Of a stretch of DNA of 64,000 bases, positions 1 through 8,029 are shown one piece after another. The notes under the pieces are model-generated. The model ran no database searches, was not told where the DNA came from, and was given only the letters and a program-made list of their open reading frames with translations. Origin of the DNA: Anaerococcus prevotii DSM 20548 (lineage in GTDB: Bacteria > Bacillota > Clostridia > Tissierellales > Peptoniphilaceae); the NCBI RefSeq assembly GCF_000024105.1, contig NC_013171.1:1794501-1858500 (forward strand). The letters are read 5' to 3'. The position numbers and the translations under genes were made by a program. Numbering within the stretch: position 1 is the first letter of the stretch; each line of letters begins with the position of its first letter.

Positions 1-129
1 AAATTAGAATACAGTATCTTATCCTTATCTAAACTTAGGAAAAATAATAAGCTCCTTTAATAGATAAAGTTTGCAATTTATCTCAGGTAATTTAAATTAG
101 AATTTTGCTGAAAAAGGAAGGATAATAAG

Positions 130-558
130 ATGAAAAATAATAAATTGAAAATCTTGATACTTATAATTCTGGGATTTTTAGCTGTATTTTCCATATCCAA
201 GAAAAATACACAGAAAAATAAATCTTACAAGATAAAGGAAATATACAAATCTCAGAGGGCCTTTGGTGATGATTATTTCGATATCTATGAAATTATAATT
301 ACTGACAAGAATATAATTAAAGGAAAAAGCATAGATGATGATTACTACAAAAAATCAAAAGGCCTTAAGCAAATTATGAAGACTAGTAAGGAAGAAATAG
401 ATGACTATGACGATATTCTTCATTCAATAGAGCTTCTGGAGAAAAACCCTAGTACTATCTACAAATATCAGGAAGATTTCGACAAAAAAGGTCATAAGAG
501 CCTCTTTATTATAAATTACGACTTAAATAAGGGCTATATACTCGACCTTCAGATTTAA
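130..558 (+). CDS. Small membrane-anchored protein, unknown function
   Basis: The 142-residue product has a short basic N-terminus (MKNNKLK), one hydrophobic segment at about residues 8-22 (ILILIILGFLAVFSI) and then a hydrophilic, Lys/Asp/Tyr-rich domain that would lie outside the cell. There is no lipobox cysteine, so it is probably an uncleaved or signal-peptidase-I type exported protein. A ribosome binding site, GGAAGGAT, sits 6 bases before the ATG. I recognise no family. The gene at 703 has the same plan (one N-terminal membrane segment, acidic outer domain), so the two may be functionally related, though they are not visibly homologous. Confidence 0.6.
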   Translation: MKNNKLKILILIILGFLAVFSISKKNTQKNKSYKIKEIYKSQRAFGDDYFDIYEIIITDKNIIKGKSIDDDYYKKSKGLKQIMKTSKEEIDDYDDILHSIELLEKNPSTIYKYQEDFDKKGHKSLFIINYDLNKGYILDLQI

Positions 559-702
559 AATTTTAAGCTAAGACTACTAGCCTTCTTATCCTTGTAAGAC
601 ATACTGATTCGCCTCTTATATCGCAAGTTTTTACACTTTAATATGACTATAATATAGTGAAAAAAGATAAAAGTAATATTATTGAAGATGAAAGGATGAA
701 TA

Positions 703-1176
703 ATGAAGAAAAAGTACTACCTTGTATTAATAGGTCTAATAATCATAGGCGTTTTATTAAAGATAAGACCTAATAAGGAAGGACCGAGTCTTCCCAAGGC
801 AGATGATGTAAGAAGCCTTAGCCTTATCAAAATTGCAAATGATAGAGGAGTTGAAAAACGGACAATTAATGAAAATAATGATATAGAAAATTTTCTACAA
901 TTGTTAGAAAACTCTAAACGAACAAAGAAAGAAAGCGTATCAGATTTTCCTAATAAAGACGAGTTTATCCTAGTAAGTATCGAAATGTCAGAAGGCGGAT
1001 ACATAATAAATACCATCCATGAAGAAGATAAAAAACTTTATTTCGAACAAGCCTATGTGGGAATTTACGAGCTTTCTTATAAGGATATTTCTTCCTTCCT
1101 AAAATCCACCGTAAAAGAAGAGGATAAGGAAAATATTTCAGAAGATCTAGAAGATATCTTGGATGATGATTTCTAA
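703..1176 (+). CDS. Small membrane-anchored acidic protein, unknown function
   Basis: The 157-residue product begins MKKKYY, followed by a single hydrophobic segment at about residues 6-20 (LVLIGLIIIGVLLKI), then a charged extracytoplasmic domain ending in a very acidic tail (EEDKENISEDLEDILDDDF). An AAAGGAT site lies just before the ATG. A good terminator at 1236-1275 follows. No family is recognised. It could be a small exported sensor or stress protein, but nothing in the sequence decides this. Confidence 0.6.
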   Translation: MKKKYYLVLIGLIIIGVLLKIRPNKEGPSLPKADDVRSLSLIKIANDRGVEKRTINENNDIENFLQLLENSKRTKKESVSDFPNKDEFILVSIEMSEGGYIINTIHEEDKKLYFEQAYVGIYELSYKDISSFLKSTVKEEDKENISEDLEDILDDDF

Positions 1177-1235
1177 GTTTATAGATTAGGTATTTTAGAT
1201 TTCAATAATAAGTCCTTTCCCTGTAAGTAAGATAA

Positions 1236-1275
1236 AAGGCTCCTGTTAGCAATTGACAGAAGCCTTCTTTTTTAT
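1236..1275 (+). terminator. Rho-independent terminator after the 703-1176 gene
   Basis: The arms AAGGCTCCTGT and ACAGAAGCCTT pair around a short loop and are followed by CTTTTTTAT. It lies between two convergent genes. The weaker T-run on the other strand may also serve the gene ending at 1276. Confidence 0.75.
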
Positions 1276-1977
1276 TTATTTTGCTGCTATAATTCCTATA
1301 ATAGAAGAAATAGCTAAAAATATTGGTGCTAGTATCCCTACATCTGTGTAAAAGGCGAGGCCTGATAGGACTACTAGCATTATAAAGTTGGTAAGAACTA
1401 TAGCCATGTAGCCCTTGTAACCTTTTTTGTAATAACGGGCTTTGGTCATCTCATCAGATTCTTCTATAAACTTCTTATTAAACTTAAAATCAAGAGTGTC
1501 AGCTTTCCTATTTGGCTCGATTTCCTGGATTAGCCTGTAGTTCTTGTTAAGAATTTGGGAGCTTAAATATAAAAATACAAAAATTCCCAGAAGAACGGCG
1601 ATTAATTGTAGAACGTTATTATTATTATTGACTCCACCATCTAAGTTTGTCGCAAGCATTAGGATAGTAAAATTCATAAAGGTTAATACAATACCAATAT
1701 CTCTAGCAAGCAAACTATAATTTGTATATTTCGTTTCAATTAAGCCGTCTGATTCTAGCCCATTATTAACTAATTTATAACTTTTTTTATAAAATATATA
1801 AGAGACAACAAGGCTTAATCCTATACTTATAAAAACTAAGTAAAAAGCATACTCAAGGAAAAAACTTCTTATATTAATATCTAAACCATTTAATAAATCT
1901 TCAGTTAAAAAAGATCTAAGAATTATTCCCAACGAAATTCCTATAATCATAATTTTTAAAAATTTTTTCTTATTCAT
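1276..1977 (-). CDS. DUF3169-type multi-pass membrane protein
   Basis: The 233-residue product has about six hydrophobic segments: near residues 7-20, 40-62, 92-110, 122-140, 190-208 and 212-230. Between the fourth and fifth lies a charged cytoplasmic stretch rich in Lys and Arg (about residues 145-188). Length, topology and the partner gene match DUF3169 proteins, which are typically encoded directly after a small XRE regulator in Firmicutes. The gene overlaps the end of that regulator by 8 bases, so translation is probably coupled. The biochemical role of this family is unknown. The DUF assignment is from memory of the family and has not been searched. Confidence 0.65.
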   Translation of the reverse strand: MNKKKFLKIMIIGISLGIILRSFLTEDLLNGLDINIRSFFLEYAFYLVFISIGLSLVVSYIFYKKSYKLVNNGLESDGLIETKYTNYSLLARDIGIVLTFMNFTILMLATNLDGGVNNNNNVLQLIAVLLGIFVFLYLSSQILNKNYRLIQEIEPNRKADTLDFKFNKKFIEESDEMTKARYYKKGYKGYMAIVLTNFIMLVVLSGLAFYTDVGILAPIFLAISSIIGIIAAK

Positions 1978-2179
1978 TAATCTCCTCCAAAATAAAAATA
2001 TCTTCGACTTTTACTTCAAACACCCTAGCAAGACTTAGGGCAACCACAATAGATGGGTTGTAGTCTCCTCTTTCTATTAGAGAGATGGTCTGTCTAGAAA
2101 CTCCAACCTTCTCTCCAAGCTCTGTCTGATTCATACCTTTTTCCTTCCTCAAACTAGAAAGGTTATTAACTAATCTCAA
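1970..2179 (-). CDS. Small XRE-family transcriptional regulator
   Basis: The 69-residue protein is almost entirely a helix-turn-helix domain of the Cro/C1 type: LRKEKGMNQTELGEKVGVSR, then the recognition-helix stretch QTISLIERG, then YNPSIVVALSLARVFEVKVEDIF. I place the start at the TTG at 2179 because AAAGGAGG ends 5 bases before it and because an apparent longer reading frame (ATG at 2215, TTG at 2245) would begin upstream of the predicted transcription start. A consensus promoter with two palindromic sites lies directly upstream, which points to negative autoregulation. The downstream DUF3169-type gene overlaps its end and is the likely target. Confidence 0.8.
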   Translation of the reverse strand: MRLVNNLSSLRKEKGMNQTELGEKVGVSRQTISLIERGDYNPSIVVALSLARVFEVKVEDIFILEEINE

Positions 2180-2195
2180 TAAATCCTCCTTTCTT

Positions 2196-2245
2196 TTGAC
2201 AATTATTGTTGTCATTATTATATCTTTGACAACTATCTTTGTCAA
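2196..2245 (-). promoter_or_regulatory. SigA promoter overlapped by two palindromic operators
   Basis: On the minus strand TTGACA (2240-2245) and TATAAT (2217-2222) are separated by exactly 17 bases, a full-consensus vegetative promoter. Two 20-bp palindromes of the form TTGACAA-N6-TTGTCAA lie at 2226-2245 (perfect arms, covering the -35 and spacer) and 2196-2215 (one mismatch, covering the predicted start of transcription). Their starts are 30 bp apart, about three helical turns, so two dimers would sit on one face of the DNA. The obvious binder is the XRE protein encoded downstream. Confidence 0.75.
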
Positions 2246-2255
2246 TAGCTGGCAT

Positions 2256-2280
2256 AAAAAAACCAGAGCAAGGGCCCTGG
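2256..2280 (-). terminator. Rho-independent terminator after nagB
   Basis: Read on the minus strand, CCAGGGC and GCTCTGG pair (one G-T pair) around CCTT and are followed by seven T. It lies 10 bases past the nagB stop codon. Confidence 0.85.
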
Positions 2281-2290
2281 CTGTGTGTTT

Positions 2291-3013
2291 TTAACCCCTA
2301 TAAGCTTCCTCGTCTACATAAATATAAACATTAGGATGGAGGGATAAGAATCCTGCTGGAAGATCTGTCGATATATTTTTATCTTCTATAAGTCTTTTAA
2401 CAGCTTCATGTTTTTTCTTCCCATTTGCAAGAAGTATTATGGTCTTGGCATTAAATATATCTGCCATTCCCATTGATATAGCATATCTTGGAACATCGGA
2501 TTCATTTTCAAAAAATCTAGAGTTTGCTTCGATTGTGGATTCTGTAAGCTTTACTATAGATGTTCTCTTGCTTAGCATAGCTCCTGGTTCATTAAAGGCG
2601 ATGTGGCCATTTTCTCCAATTCCTAGAATTTGTATATCTCTTTGGCCGAAGTCATCTAAGATTTTGTCGTATTCTTTGGCGTATTTTTCATCTACTTCAC
2701 TTGCCTTTGGGATGATATTCGCTCCCTCGTTGAAGGATACATGGTCAAAGAAGTTCTTTCTCATGAAATAATTATAGGATTGTTCATTATCCGGATCAAT
2801 TCCAACATACTCGTCGAGATTTACTGATTTAGCATATCTGAAACTAATTTCACCCTCGTCATTTGCCTTAACTAGGTTTTCGTAGAGTCCTATTGGTGAG
2901 GATCCTGTCGCAAGTCCTAGTTTTATTTGTGGCTTGTATTTGATATTGTTTATAACAAGGTCAGCTGCTTTTTTGCTCATATCATCATAATCTTTACATA
3001 CTATAACTTTCAT
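2291..3013 (-). CDS. nagB: Glucosamine-6-phosphate deaminase
   Basis: The enzyme converts glucosamine-6-phosphate to fructose-6-phosphate and ammonia in the cytosol, the entry of amino sugars into glycolysis. The 240-residue length is normal for the short bacterial form. The phosphate-loop motif LATGSSPIGLY is at about 34-44. The ring-opening and catalytic residues are present: Asp67 in NLDEYVG, and Glu134, His137 and Glu142 in GIGENGHIAFNEPG. It is transcribed alone, with its own terminator. It would process GlcNAc or GalNAc derived from the mucin locus at 13-29 kb only after kinase and deacetylase (nagA) steps, which are not in this window. Confidence 0.95.
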   Translation of the reverse strand: MKVIVCKDYDDMSKKAADLVINNIKYKPQIKLGLATGSSPIGLYENLVKANDEGEISFRYAKSVNLDEYVGIDPDNEQSYNYFMRKNFFDHVSFNEGANIIPKASEVDEKYAKEYDKILDDFGQRDIQILGIGENGHIAFNEPGAMLSKRTSIVKLTESTIEANSRFFENESDVPRYAISMGMADIFNAKTIILLANGKKKHEAVKRLIEDKNISTDLPAGFLSLHPNVYIYVDEEAYRG

Positions 3014-3090
3014 TTTTTCTCCTTATCTTCTAATATCTTCTGTTTTCTTCAATTATACATTTTCTTAGTAAATGTCGCTATTTTAGACAG

Positions 3091-3116
3091 AAAAAAACCA
3101 GGAGCTTAGCCCCTGG
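3091..3116 (-). terminator. Rho-independent terminator after rubrerythrin
   Basis: On the minus strand the arms CCAGGGGC and GCTCCTGG pair around TAA and are followed by seven T. Confidence 0.85.
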
Positions 3117-3130
3117 TCTTGGATATGTTA

Positions 3131-3721
3131 TTAATAGTTGAAGCTTGCGATTTCGAACCATTCTTGTTTGTGTGCACATGCTGGACAAATCTTTGGTGCT
3201 ACTTTTCCTTCGTAAAGGAATCCGCAGTTACCGCATTTCCAGATAACTTTTTCGTCTTTTTCGAATACTTTTCCGTTTTCTACATTGTCGTGTAGTTTTT
3301 GGTATCTGTCTCTGTGAGCCCCTTCAGCTTTAGCAACATTTCTGAATGCTCTTGCGATTTCGTCGAATCCTTCTTCTTCTGCAACGTCTGCAAATGATGG
3401 ATACATATGTTCACATTCTTCGTTTTCTCCGTCGATTGCACCTTGTAGGTTTGTAAGTGTATCGTGGAATACTACTGGGAATGCTGTGTATTCTGGGTTA
3501 AGTTCGATAGCATCAAGTTTGAACTCTTCTTTTAGGAATTTGTAGAATCTTGCTGCGTGCTCTACTTCGTTTCTTGCTGTTTCTTCAAATATAGCAGATA
3601 TTTGTTTGTAACCTTCTTTGTCAGCTACTTTAGCTGCATATCTATATCTCATTGTTGCTTGGCTTTCACCTGCAAATGATGTGATAAGGTTAGATGCTGT
3701 TTTTGTTCCTTTTAATGTCAT
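3131..3721 (-). CDS. Rubrerythrin
   Basis: The non-haem diiron peroxidase reduces hydrogen peroxide in the cytosol of anaerobes. The 196-residue product has an N-terminal ferritin-like four-helix domain whose diiron ligands lie in GESQATMRY, ETARNEVEHAARF, NEECEHM and AKAEGAHRDRY. It ends in a rubredoxin-like knuckle, WKCGNCGFLYEG followed by ICPACAHKQEWFE, with two CxxC pairs for a single Fe. I chose the ATG at 3721 because GGAG ends 7 bases upstream; an in-frame extension from an upstream codon would add a very basic MKRKRKRR tail and swallow this ribosome site. It is a single gene with a consensus promoter. Confidence 0.95.
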   Translation of the reverse strand: MTLKGTKTASNLITSFAGESQATMRYRYAAKVADKEGYKQISAIFEETARNEVEHAARFYKFLKEEFKLDAIELNPEYTAFPVVFHDTLTNLQGAIDGENEECEHMYPSFADVAEEEGFDEIARAFRNVAKAEGAHRDRYQKLHDNVENGKVFEKDEKVIWKCGNCGFLYEGKVAPKICPACAHKQEWFEIASFNY

Positions 3722-3762
3722 ATGTAATCTCCTTTTTCTTTTTCTCTTCAACTTCTATTCAT

Positions 3763-3791
3763 ATTATAATCTTTATTTTTGCACTTGTCAA
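3763..3791 (-). promoter_or_regulatory. Consensus SigA promoter of rubrerythrin
   Basis: On the minus strand TTGACA (3786-3791) and TATAAT (3763-3768) are separated by 17 bases. The leader to the ATG is about 35 bases. A Fur/PerR-like palindromic sequence lies further upstream at 3825-3843. Confidence 0.85.
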
Positions 3792-4038
3792 GAATCATTC
3801 TAAAGTTTTTCTCATTCTAAATATGATATATATAATCATTATCAACTACATATTTAATTCTTATTTCTTCCCTTATTATAGCGATCTTTGTCCAAGATAG
3901 TTTTTAAAATATGATTTAAGGAAAACTTTATATTTTCTTATAGTTATTATATAGATAATTTTTTTGCAATGCATAATTATTTGATAATGGAAAATAGCAT
4001 TATCGGGTATAATACACTTAGAAAGACAGGAGGAGAAT

Positions 4039-5319
4039 ATGAAATTAGATTTTAATAATGTAAACTTAGAAAAGATTAATAGCTATGAAGAAAAAGCCAT
4101 GACCGCCTTCGATACCCTCATGGGAAAAACTGGCGAGGGCAATGACTTCTTGGGCTGGATTGACAGACCAGTCGATTATGACAAGGAAGAGTTCGAAAGA
4201 ATCAAGAAGGCTGCTGAAAGAATAAGAGAAAACTCTGATATTTTAGTATCCATAGGAATCGGTGGATCTTATTTAGGAATCAAGGCAGTAGATGTGGCTT
4301 GCGATTCTTATTTCGGATCTGATAGAAAAGTTAAGCTAATCTATGCAGGAAATCAAATCTCAGGCCAATACTTAAATGAACTTCTAGCCTACCTAAAGGA
4401 TAAGGACTATTGTCTAAATGTAATCTCAAAATCAGGTACAACAACAGAGCCTGCTATTGCTTTTAGATTCTTAAGAGAAGCAATAGAAGAAAAATATGGC
4501 AAGGAAGAAGCAAGAAAGAGAATTTTTGCAACAACTGATAGCAAAAAAGGAGCTTTAAAAGAGCTTGCTGATGCAGAAGGCTATGAGACATTTGTAGTTC
4601 CTGATGATATAGGTGGAAGATTTTCTGTAATATCTGCTGTAGGTCTCCTACCACTTGCTGCATGTGGCATAGATATAGATAAGTTTATGGAAGGCTTCGC
4701 TGAGGGTAGAGACCTCTACAAAGAAAAGTCCTTTGACAATCCTGCTATAAAATACGCCGCTATTAGAAATATGCTTAACGAAGATGGCAAGGGCCTCGAA
4801 GTTCTTGTAAACTACGAGGCAAAACTTAAATATATAGCTGAATGGTGGAAGCAACTTTTCGCTGAAAGCGAAGGAAAAGATGGTAAGGGAATCTTCCCAG
4901 TATCTGTTAACAACACAACAGACCTTCACTCAGTTGGGCAAATGATCCAAGATGGTAAGAGAAACTTATTCGAAACTGTAATAGAGGTTAAAAATCCTGT
5001 AAGTGACCTTACAATCAAGGAAGATGAGGACAATCTAGACGGATTAAATTATCTCGCTGGAAAGACAATGAGCTTTGTAAACAAACAAGCCATGGAAGGA
5101 ACAACAATAGCCCACGTTAAGGGAGATGTTCCAAATATCAGAATTGAAATGGATGACGTTAATGAAAAAGAAATCGCCAAACTCTTCTACTTCTTCGAAA
5201 TAGCTGTAGGAGTTTCAGGCTACATGCTAGGGGTAAATCCATTCAACCAACCAGGAGTTGAAGAATACAAGACACAAATGTTCAAACTTCTTGGAAAACC
5301 AGGATACGAAAATAAATAA
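4039..5319 (+). CDS. pgi: Glucose-6-phosphate isomerase
   Basis: The glycolytic enzyme interconverts glucose-6-phosphate and fructose-6-phosphate in the cytosol. At 426 residues it is the short Firmicutes form. The SIS-type sugar-phosphate motif [13 protein letters not shown] (about 135-147), the family signature [14 protein letters not shown] (about 193-206) and the C-terminal active-site stretch [12 protein letters not shown] (about 402-413) are all present. The ATG follows a strong AGGAGG site. The AT-rich region upstream (3752-4038) holds TATAAT about 30 bases before the ATG. A GC-rich inverted-repeat element follows the stop codon and may act as its terminator. Confidence 0.96.
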   Translation: MKLDFNNVNLEKINSYEEKAMTAFDTLMGKTGEGNDFLGWIDRPVDYDKEEFERIKKAAERIRENSDILVSIGIGGSYLGIKAVDVACDSYFGSDRKVKLIYAGNQISGQYLNELLAYLKDKDYCLNVISKSGTTTEPAIAFRFLREAIEEKYGKEEARKRIFATTDSKKGALKELADAEGYETFVVPDDIGGRFSVISAVGLLPLAACGIDIDKFMEGFAEGRDLYKEKSFDNPAIKYAAIRNMLNEDGKGLEVLVNYEAKLKYIAEWWKQLFAESEGKDGKGIFPVSVNNTTDLHSVGQMIQDGKRNLFETVIEVKNPVSDLTIKEDEDNLDGLNYLAGKTMSFVNKQAMEGTTIAHVKGDVPNIRIEMDDVNEKEIAKLFYFFEIAVGVSGYMLGVNPFNQPGVEEYKTQMFKLLGKPGYENK

Positions 5320-5336
5320 AAACAAATATAGAATTT

Positions 5337-5540
5337 AAAAGGGGGCTGTTGCAGAATGAATAAATCGTACCATTATCGTTAGAAGAACCTCCACGGAAAG
5401 TCTCATTAAGCCGACGGGCTAATCGCCTCCCTGAGCCGGAAGGCGCCGATCGGCCCACCGGCCATGGGAGGTAAAATTTCCTAAGAGAACCTTCTAACGA
5501 TGGTACGATGATTATTCATAATTTTGCAACAGCCCCTTTT
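5337..5540. mobile_element. MITE-like GC-rich inverted-repeat element
   Basis: The outer 45-50 bases form imperfect inverted repeats. The left end starts AAAAGGGGGCTGTTGCA and runs to GTTAGAAG at 5385; the right end, read backwards from 5540, starts AAAAGGGGCTGTTGCA and also reaches GTTAGAAG. Both contain ATCGTACCAT. The core is far more GC-rich than its surroundings and has its own hairpins: CCTCCC with GCCGG (5426-5439) pairs with CCGGC and GGGAGG (5458-5471), around the palindrome GCCGATCGGC (5445-5454). There is no coding capacity and no clear target duplication. The GGGGCTGTTGCA ends resemble insertion-sequence ends, so this may be a non-autonomous element. It lies between pgi and the convergent CPBP gene and could also terminate both. 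Confidence 0.6.
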
Positions 5541-6446
5541 CTATCTTATTAAACTGACTTTTCTCGCCTTCTTATATAGTAAATACAAGGCAAGTGTCTC
5601 AACTATTGTAACTACAAGACTTGCTTCTATGCCGAAGCCTCCCCCACTTATCCATTTATTTCCTACAGATTCGCTTAAAAAAATCGTGTTTTTGCTTGTA
5701 ATTATCCCACTTACATTTATTCCAAAAAAGTTAGCTTGGAGGAAATTCCACACGCTGTGGGCAGCGGCTGATATATATATACTATCTCCTATATAAAAAA
5801 GCATAGAAAATACAAGTCCCATCAAAAATATATTGACAAAGGCTAGGAGGTTAAAATAAGAATTGCCCAAATGAAGGATAGAAAATATCAGACTGTTGGC
5901 AATAATACCTACCTTGGGATCTCTAACCGCTCCTAGATAATTCATTAGTACTGACCTTGTGATAAATTCTTCCTCAAATCCTTGGAAGATCCAGCCTATC
6001 ATAAATAAAAGATAAATCTTAAAATCTACTTTATATATATTTGTACGAATTTTAAATCCAGACAATAGATAAGAAAAAAGGAAGGATACACCAATCATCC
6101 CACTTCCTATAAGAAGACCTTTGAGATAAGATTTACCCTTCTTATCATCTACAAGGCCAAGCGATGCGGGAGTTCTCTTTTGATAATATTTAACAAATAT
6201 ATATACGCTAAGGCTTACCAGTAAAGTAGACCAAAGATTAAAAATCATGGCATACTCGTGATTCTCTCCCAACTTTCTTATAAGAAAATCTCCCTTGCCT
6301 ATAAGATTAGATACCAATCTAATTAGGATATGAGAAAAAGACATAGCTAAAATCATCAGGATAAATAAATGAATTGTGAATGCCAGAGAATTTCTCTCCT
6401 TCATCACCCTCTTACATTCTTTGATTGATTCGTTTGCGTAAAACAT
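5541..6446 (-). CDS. CPBP family intramembrane metalloprotease
   Basis: The 301-residue membrane protein carries the three CPBP (CAAX-protease/Abi) motifs in order: FEEEFITR (EExxxR, about residue 160), SILHLGN (FxxxH type, about 190) and AAAHSVWNF (HxxxN type, about 232). Seven or eight hydrophobic segments surround them. Members act as prenyl-protein proteases or as immunity proteins for bacteriocins, but no bacteriocin gene is visible nearby, so the substrate is unknown. The stop codon at 5541-5543 directly abuts the inverted-repeat element, so that insertion may have replaced the original 3' flank. The gene lies 8 bases after the 6455-7069 gene and is probably co-transcribed with it. Confidence 0.85.
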   Translation of the reverse strand: MFYANESIKECKRVMKERNSLAFTIHLFILMILAMSFSHILIRLVSNLIGKGDFLIRKLGENHEYAMIFNLWSTLLVSLSVYIFVKYYQKRTPASLGLVDDKKGKSYLKGLLIGSGMIGVSFLFSYLLSGFKIRTNIYKVDFKIYLLFMIGWIFQGFEEEFITRSVLMNYLGAVRDPKVGIIANSLIFSILHLGNSYFNLLAFVNIFLMGLVFSMLFYIGDSIYISAAAHSVWNFLQANFFGINVSGIITSKNTIFLSESVGNKWISGGGFGIEASLVVTIVETLALYLLYKKARKVSLIR

Positions 6447-6454
6447 ATATCCTC

Positions 6455-7069
6455 CTAGTTTGCGTAATCTAGGGCCCCTCCCAATATTGCATTTACAAAG
6501 GGTCTTGACTCATAAATCTTCTTTGAAAACATCTTATCTCTTATAAAAATACTAACTCTAGCCTTCTTTTTAGGATTATCTTCCCTTGACAAGGCCTTAA
6601 TATAATCCTCGTGACTTGATCCTGCTTCTAGGCTATTGTAGACATCTATATAGTTGACATTTTCTATCTCAAGGCTTAATTCTTTACCGCCTTCTACCTT
6701 TTTTTCTTCTATATAAGTTATGGATAAGTTCTTAAAGGCTGCCTCATAGAATTCCTTCTCTTCCTTCTCATCCTTGGAGTAGGATTTCTTTAGGGCATCC
6801 ATAATTACATCCATCCTGTCCATATTTTTGTCAAAATAGGCTTCGTCATAGCTTTTGATAGCTGTTTCTATATCGCTTGCTATTTTCTTATTCGAAGATG
6901 TAAGCTTTCTTACAGCAAATATTAGGGCGAATAATATTACAAGGATAAATCCTATGCGGAGGATTCTTTCCCTTCTACGTTTCTTGATTCGCTTTTTTCG
7001 CCTTAGTTCTTCTCTTCTTATATTTCTCGATTCTCTACCATCCACAGATGGCCTTCTTTGTCTATTCAT
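6455..7069 (-). CDS. Bitopic membrane protein with basic cytoplasmic tail, unknown function
   Basis: The 204-residue product starts with an extremely basic stretch (about residues 1-36, including RRKKRIKKRRRERILR), then one membrane segment (about 37-53, IGFILVILFALIFAVRK), then a charged, probably extracytoplasmic domain of about 150 residues. AGGAG lies 6-7 bases before the ATG. The layout resembles small cell-envelope proteins of Firmicutes, but no family is recognised. It is followed after 8 bases by the CPBP protease gene, so the two probably form an operon. Confidence 0.65.
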   Translation of the reverse strand: MNRQRRPSVDGRESRNIRREELRRKKRIKKRRRERILRIGFILVILFALIFAVRKLTSSNKKIASDIETAIKSYDEAYFDKNMDRMDVIMDALKKSYSKDEKEEKEFYEAAFKNLSITYIEEKKVEGGKELSLEIENVNYIDVYNSLEAGSSHEDYIKALSREDNPKKKARVSIFIRDKMFSKKIYESRPFVNAILGGALDYAN

Positions 7070-7137
7070 ATCTGCTCCTATATTGAGTATTATATCATTT
7101 TATTAGTAATTTTTCTTATTTGTGATATGATTTAAGT

Positions 7138-7992
7138 ATGAAAAAAATAAATTTAGCCAGCCTTTTGGGGCTTATCCTACTCATTATTAGTTTTTTTACC
7201 CCAATTGCAGCTCCTTCAATAAAATTAAATACGGAAATTATCTATAGGATAGTAAACACTTATCTTATAGCCTACATCGCCTATATGATTTCTTTTATGG
7301 ATACAGGAAGGGTCGGTCTCTTATTCCTCCCTTTAGTCTTCCATCTTTTGATTAATTTCTTTCTCATAAAGGGTTTTAAGCTAAGTTTAAATAAATCCAT
7401 CTTAGACGACTTCTATCAAATTCTAAGAAGACTTTATGACCTTATAAGTCTTGTGGGTATATTTTTCTTAGTGGAATTTTTAATTAATAGGATTTTCGGC
7501 AGTAATTTTTCAACCATACTCGGTATCATTAGCCTTGCTTTATTCTATTACTATGATTATAGCAAAATTCTAATAGGCTTTCCAAATTTAAAAGACATTT
7601 TCTTATATTTTGCTGTCTTTGTAATGGGCCTTAGGATCAGAAGAGCGGATAAGATAAATCCCCTCCTCTATATACTCGCTCTAGGAATATTAATCTTGGA
7701 AATCTTCCTTAGCAATAAATATAAGCTAGGCTACGGATATTTCTTATCTTTTGTCCTAATAATTTATCTCATGCTAAAAGGCTTTTGCGAGGCTAGTGAA
7801 GTATCCTTCGAGAAATTTATGATTTTTGTCTATATTTATATGTATCCGACAATCTTTATAGGCCTAAGACTTGTTTTGGGAGAAAACATCCTAGTTACAA
7901 GCCTCTTGGCTACACTTATAAGTCTATTCATCGGTCAAGTACTTTTTAAATTAAATATAAGACCTATAAATATTTTATTGATAGGCATATAA
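7138..7992 (+). CDS. Multi-pass membrane protein, unknown function
   Basis: The 284-residue product is almost entirely hydrophobic, with roughly eight to nine membrane segments, and contains positively charged loops such as MGLRIRRADK (about residues 163-172). No catalytic motif stands out. The hydrophobic pattern is loosely like TraX or acyltransferase-type proteins, which I cannot confirm. No ribosome binding site precedes the ATG. Instead TATGAT lies 6 bases upstream (7126-7131), so transcription may begin at the start codon itself. It is divergent from the 6455-7069 gene and ends at a bidirectional terminator. Confidence 0.6.
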   Translation: MKKINLASLLGLILLIISFFTPIAAPSIKLNTEIIYRIVNTYLIAYIAYMISFMDTGRVGLLFLPLVFHLLINFFLIKGFKLSLNKSILDDFYQILRRLYDLISLVGIFFLVEFLINRIFGSNFSTILGIISLALFYYYDYSKILIGFPNLKDIFLYFAVFVMGLRIRRADKINPLLYILALGILILEIFLSNKYKLGYGYFLSFVLIIYLMLKGFCEASEVSFEKFMIFVYIYMYPTIFIGLRLVLGENILVTSLLATLISLFIGQVLFKLNIRPINILLIGI

Positions 7993-8029
7993 AAACCAGC
8001 GTCTCTGGGAAAGAGAGCTGGTCTTTTTA
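7990..8029. terminator. Bidirectional terminator between convergent genes
   Basis: ACCAGC-G-TCTCT (7995-8006) pairs with AGAGAGCTGGT (8012-8022) around a short purine loop. It is flanked by five A on the left and CTTTTT on the right, so it can work for both the 7138 gene and the MATE gene. Confidence 0.85.

Noticed and set aside
717-1016. Open frame on the minus strand inside the 703-1176 gene
   Set aside because: It is fully covered by a better supported gene with a ribosome site and shows no sensible protein pattern.
1276-2179. Toxin-antitoxin pair (XRE regulator plus membrane protein)
   Set aside because: The partner is a six-helix DUF3169-type protein of 233 residues, unlike known membrane toxins, and regulator-membrane protein pairs of this type are common without toxicity.
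5401-5471. tRNA or other small structured RNA gene in the GC-rich core
   Set aside because: No acceptor stem, anticodon arm or T-loop (GTTCRANNC) could be fitted; the pairing is explained by nested inverted repeats.
5541-6446. CPBP protein as a bacteriocin immunity gene
   Set aside because: No small cationic peptide with a double-glycine leader and no bacteriocin exporter is adjacent.
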